A stretch of 5,598 bases of DNA, from positions 1-5,598 of the forward strand of contig NZ_JAILQF010000153.1 in the NCBI RefSeq assembly GCF_024699075.1, written 5' to 3'. The DNA comes from Butyrivibrio sp. (GTDB lineage Bacteria > Bacillota_A > Clostridia > Lachnospirales > Lachnospiraceae). The notes below the pieces were generated by a model. The model was not told the origin of the DNA. It searched no databases and saw only the letters and a program-made list of their open reading frames with translations. Within the stretch, counting starts at the first letter, position 1. Every line of letters begins with the position of its first letter. This document shows, piece by piece, positions 5,473-5,598 of this stretch. The translations under genes and the position numbers were made by a program.

Positions 5473-5529
5473 GGGTCAAAAGTCATTTCGATTCGAGCTT
5501 GCTCGAAATCGAATATGAATTTATGACCC
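5473..5529. repeat. Large inverted repeat after the DUF1015 gene
   Basis: The outer arms GGGTCA (5473-5478) and TGACCC (5524-5529) enclose an inner stem, 5487-5497 with 5502-5513 (one bulged A), closing on CTTG; CAT/ATG (5484-5486 with 5515-5517) lies between them. It begins 10 bases past the stop codon. No T-run follows on either strand, so it is not a standard intrinsic terminator, although it could protect the 3' end of the mRNA. It abuts the hairpin element starting at 5529, and the two may form one composite repeat. Confidence 0.6.
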
Positions 5530-5598
5530 GCCAAACATGAGCAAAGTAGCACGTAGTGCGGATTTGCGAATGTTTGAGGGCGCAAGACATCCGGGGGA
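5529..5598. repeat. GAGCAAA/TTTGCGA hairpin element, probably cut by the window edge
   Basis: CAAACAT (5532-5538) pairs with ATGTTTG (5570-5576). A symmetric tandem G-A mismatch follows (5539-5540 facing 5568-5569), then GCAAA (5541-5545) with TTTGC (5563-5567), and the tip GCAC/GTGC (5549-5552 with 5556-5559) closing on GTA. CGC/GCG (5529-5531 with 5580-5582) can extend the base. The arms match those of the 258-291 hairpin. The last bases, ending CCGGGGGA, could pair back to TGACCC if the element continues past the edge. No open reading frame of interest is seen. Confidence 0.55.

Noticed and set aside
1..5598. CRISPR array, tRNA, rRNA or intact insertion sequence
   Set aside because: No regularly spaced direct repeats, no tRNA-like cloverleaf, and no transposase-like protein were seen on either strand.

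Overview
The window looks like chromosomal DNA from a low-G+C Firmicute, most likely a Lachnospiraceae bacterium of the Butyrivibrio/Pseudobutyrivibrio/Roseburia type. This is judged from the AT-rich intergenic DNA, the AAGGA/GGAGG ribosome binding sites, the codon choice and the form of the proteins. There are no tRNA or rRNA genes, no CRISPR array and no intact mobile element.

Layout. Bases 1-102 hold the 3' end of an unrecognised plus-strand gene. Bases 103-330 hold a chain of adjacent hairpins with no credible gene. A strong two-way terminator (342-396) separates that side from a small orphan gene on the minus strand (418-753, 111 aa, function unknown), which has its own promoter near 802-829. 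Bases 830-1500 are a long, very AT-rich noncoding stretch ending in the promoter and leader of the main operon. Then come serC (1511-2593, phosphoserine aminotransferase) and serA (2665-3834, D-3-phosphoglycerate dehydrogenase with a C-terminal ACT domain). A short region after serA contains a decayed second copy of the serA 3' end (3842-3900) and a clear intrinsic terminator (3961-3991). A separate promoter (4048-4078) precedes a DUF1015-family gene (4221-5462, 413 aa). The window ends in a large inverted repeat and the start of a repeat-like hairpin element.

How the genes fit together. SerA oxidises 3-phosphoglycerate to 3-phosphohydroxypyruvate and SerC transaminates it to O-phospho-L-serine. 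The final phosphatase step (SerB) is not encoded here. The next gene encodes a DUF1015 protein with an Asp-Gly-His-His-Arg motif resembling the core of the ParB/sulfiredoxin-like fold, which includes known free-serine kinases. A role in phosphoserine/serine phosphate transfer is therefore the most interesting hypothesis. The sequence and context only suggest it.

The other points of interest are noncoding. Hairpin elements at both ends of the window share the arms GAGCAAA and TTTGCGA with a tandem G-A mismatch. A hairpin core near base 180 resembles one in the leader of the DUF1015 gene. The serA stop region has been duplicated.
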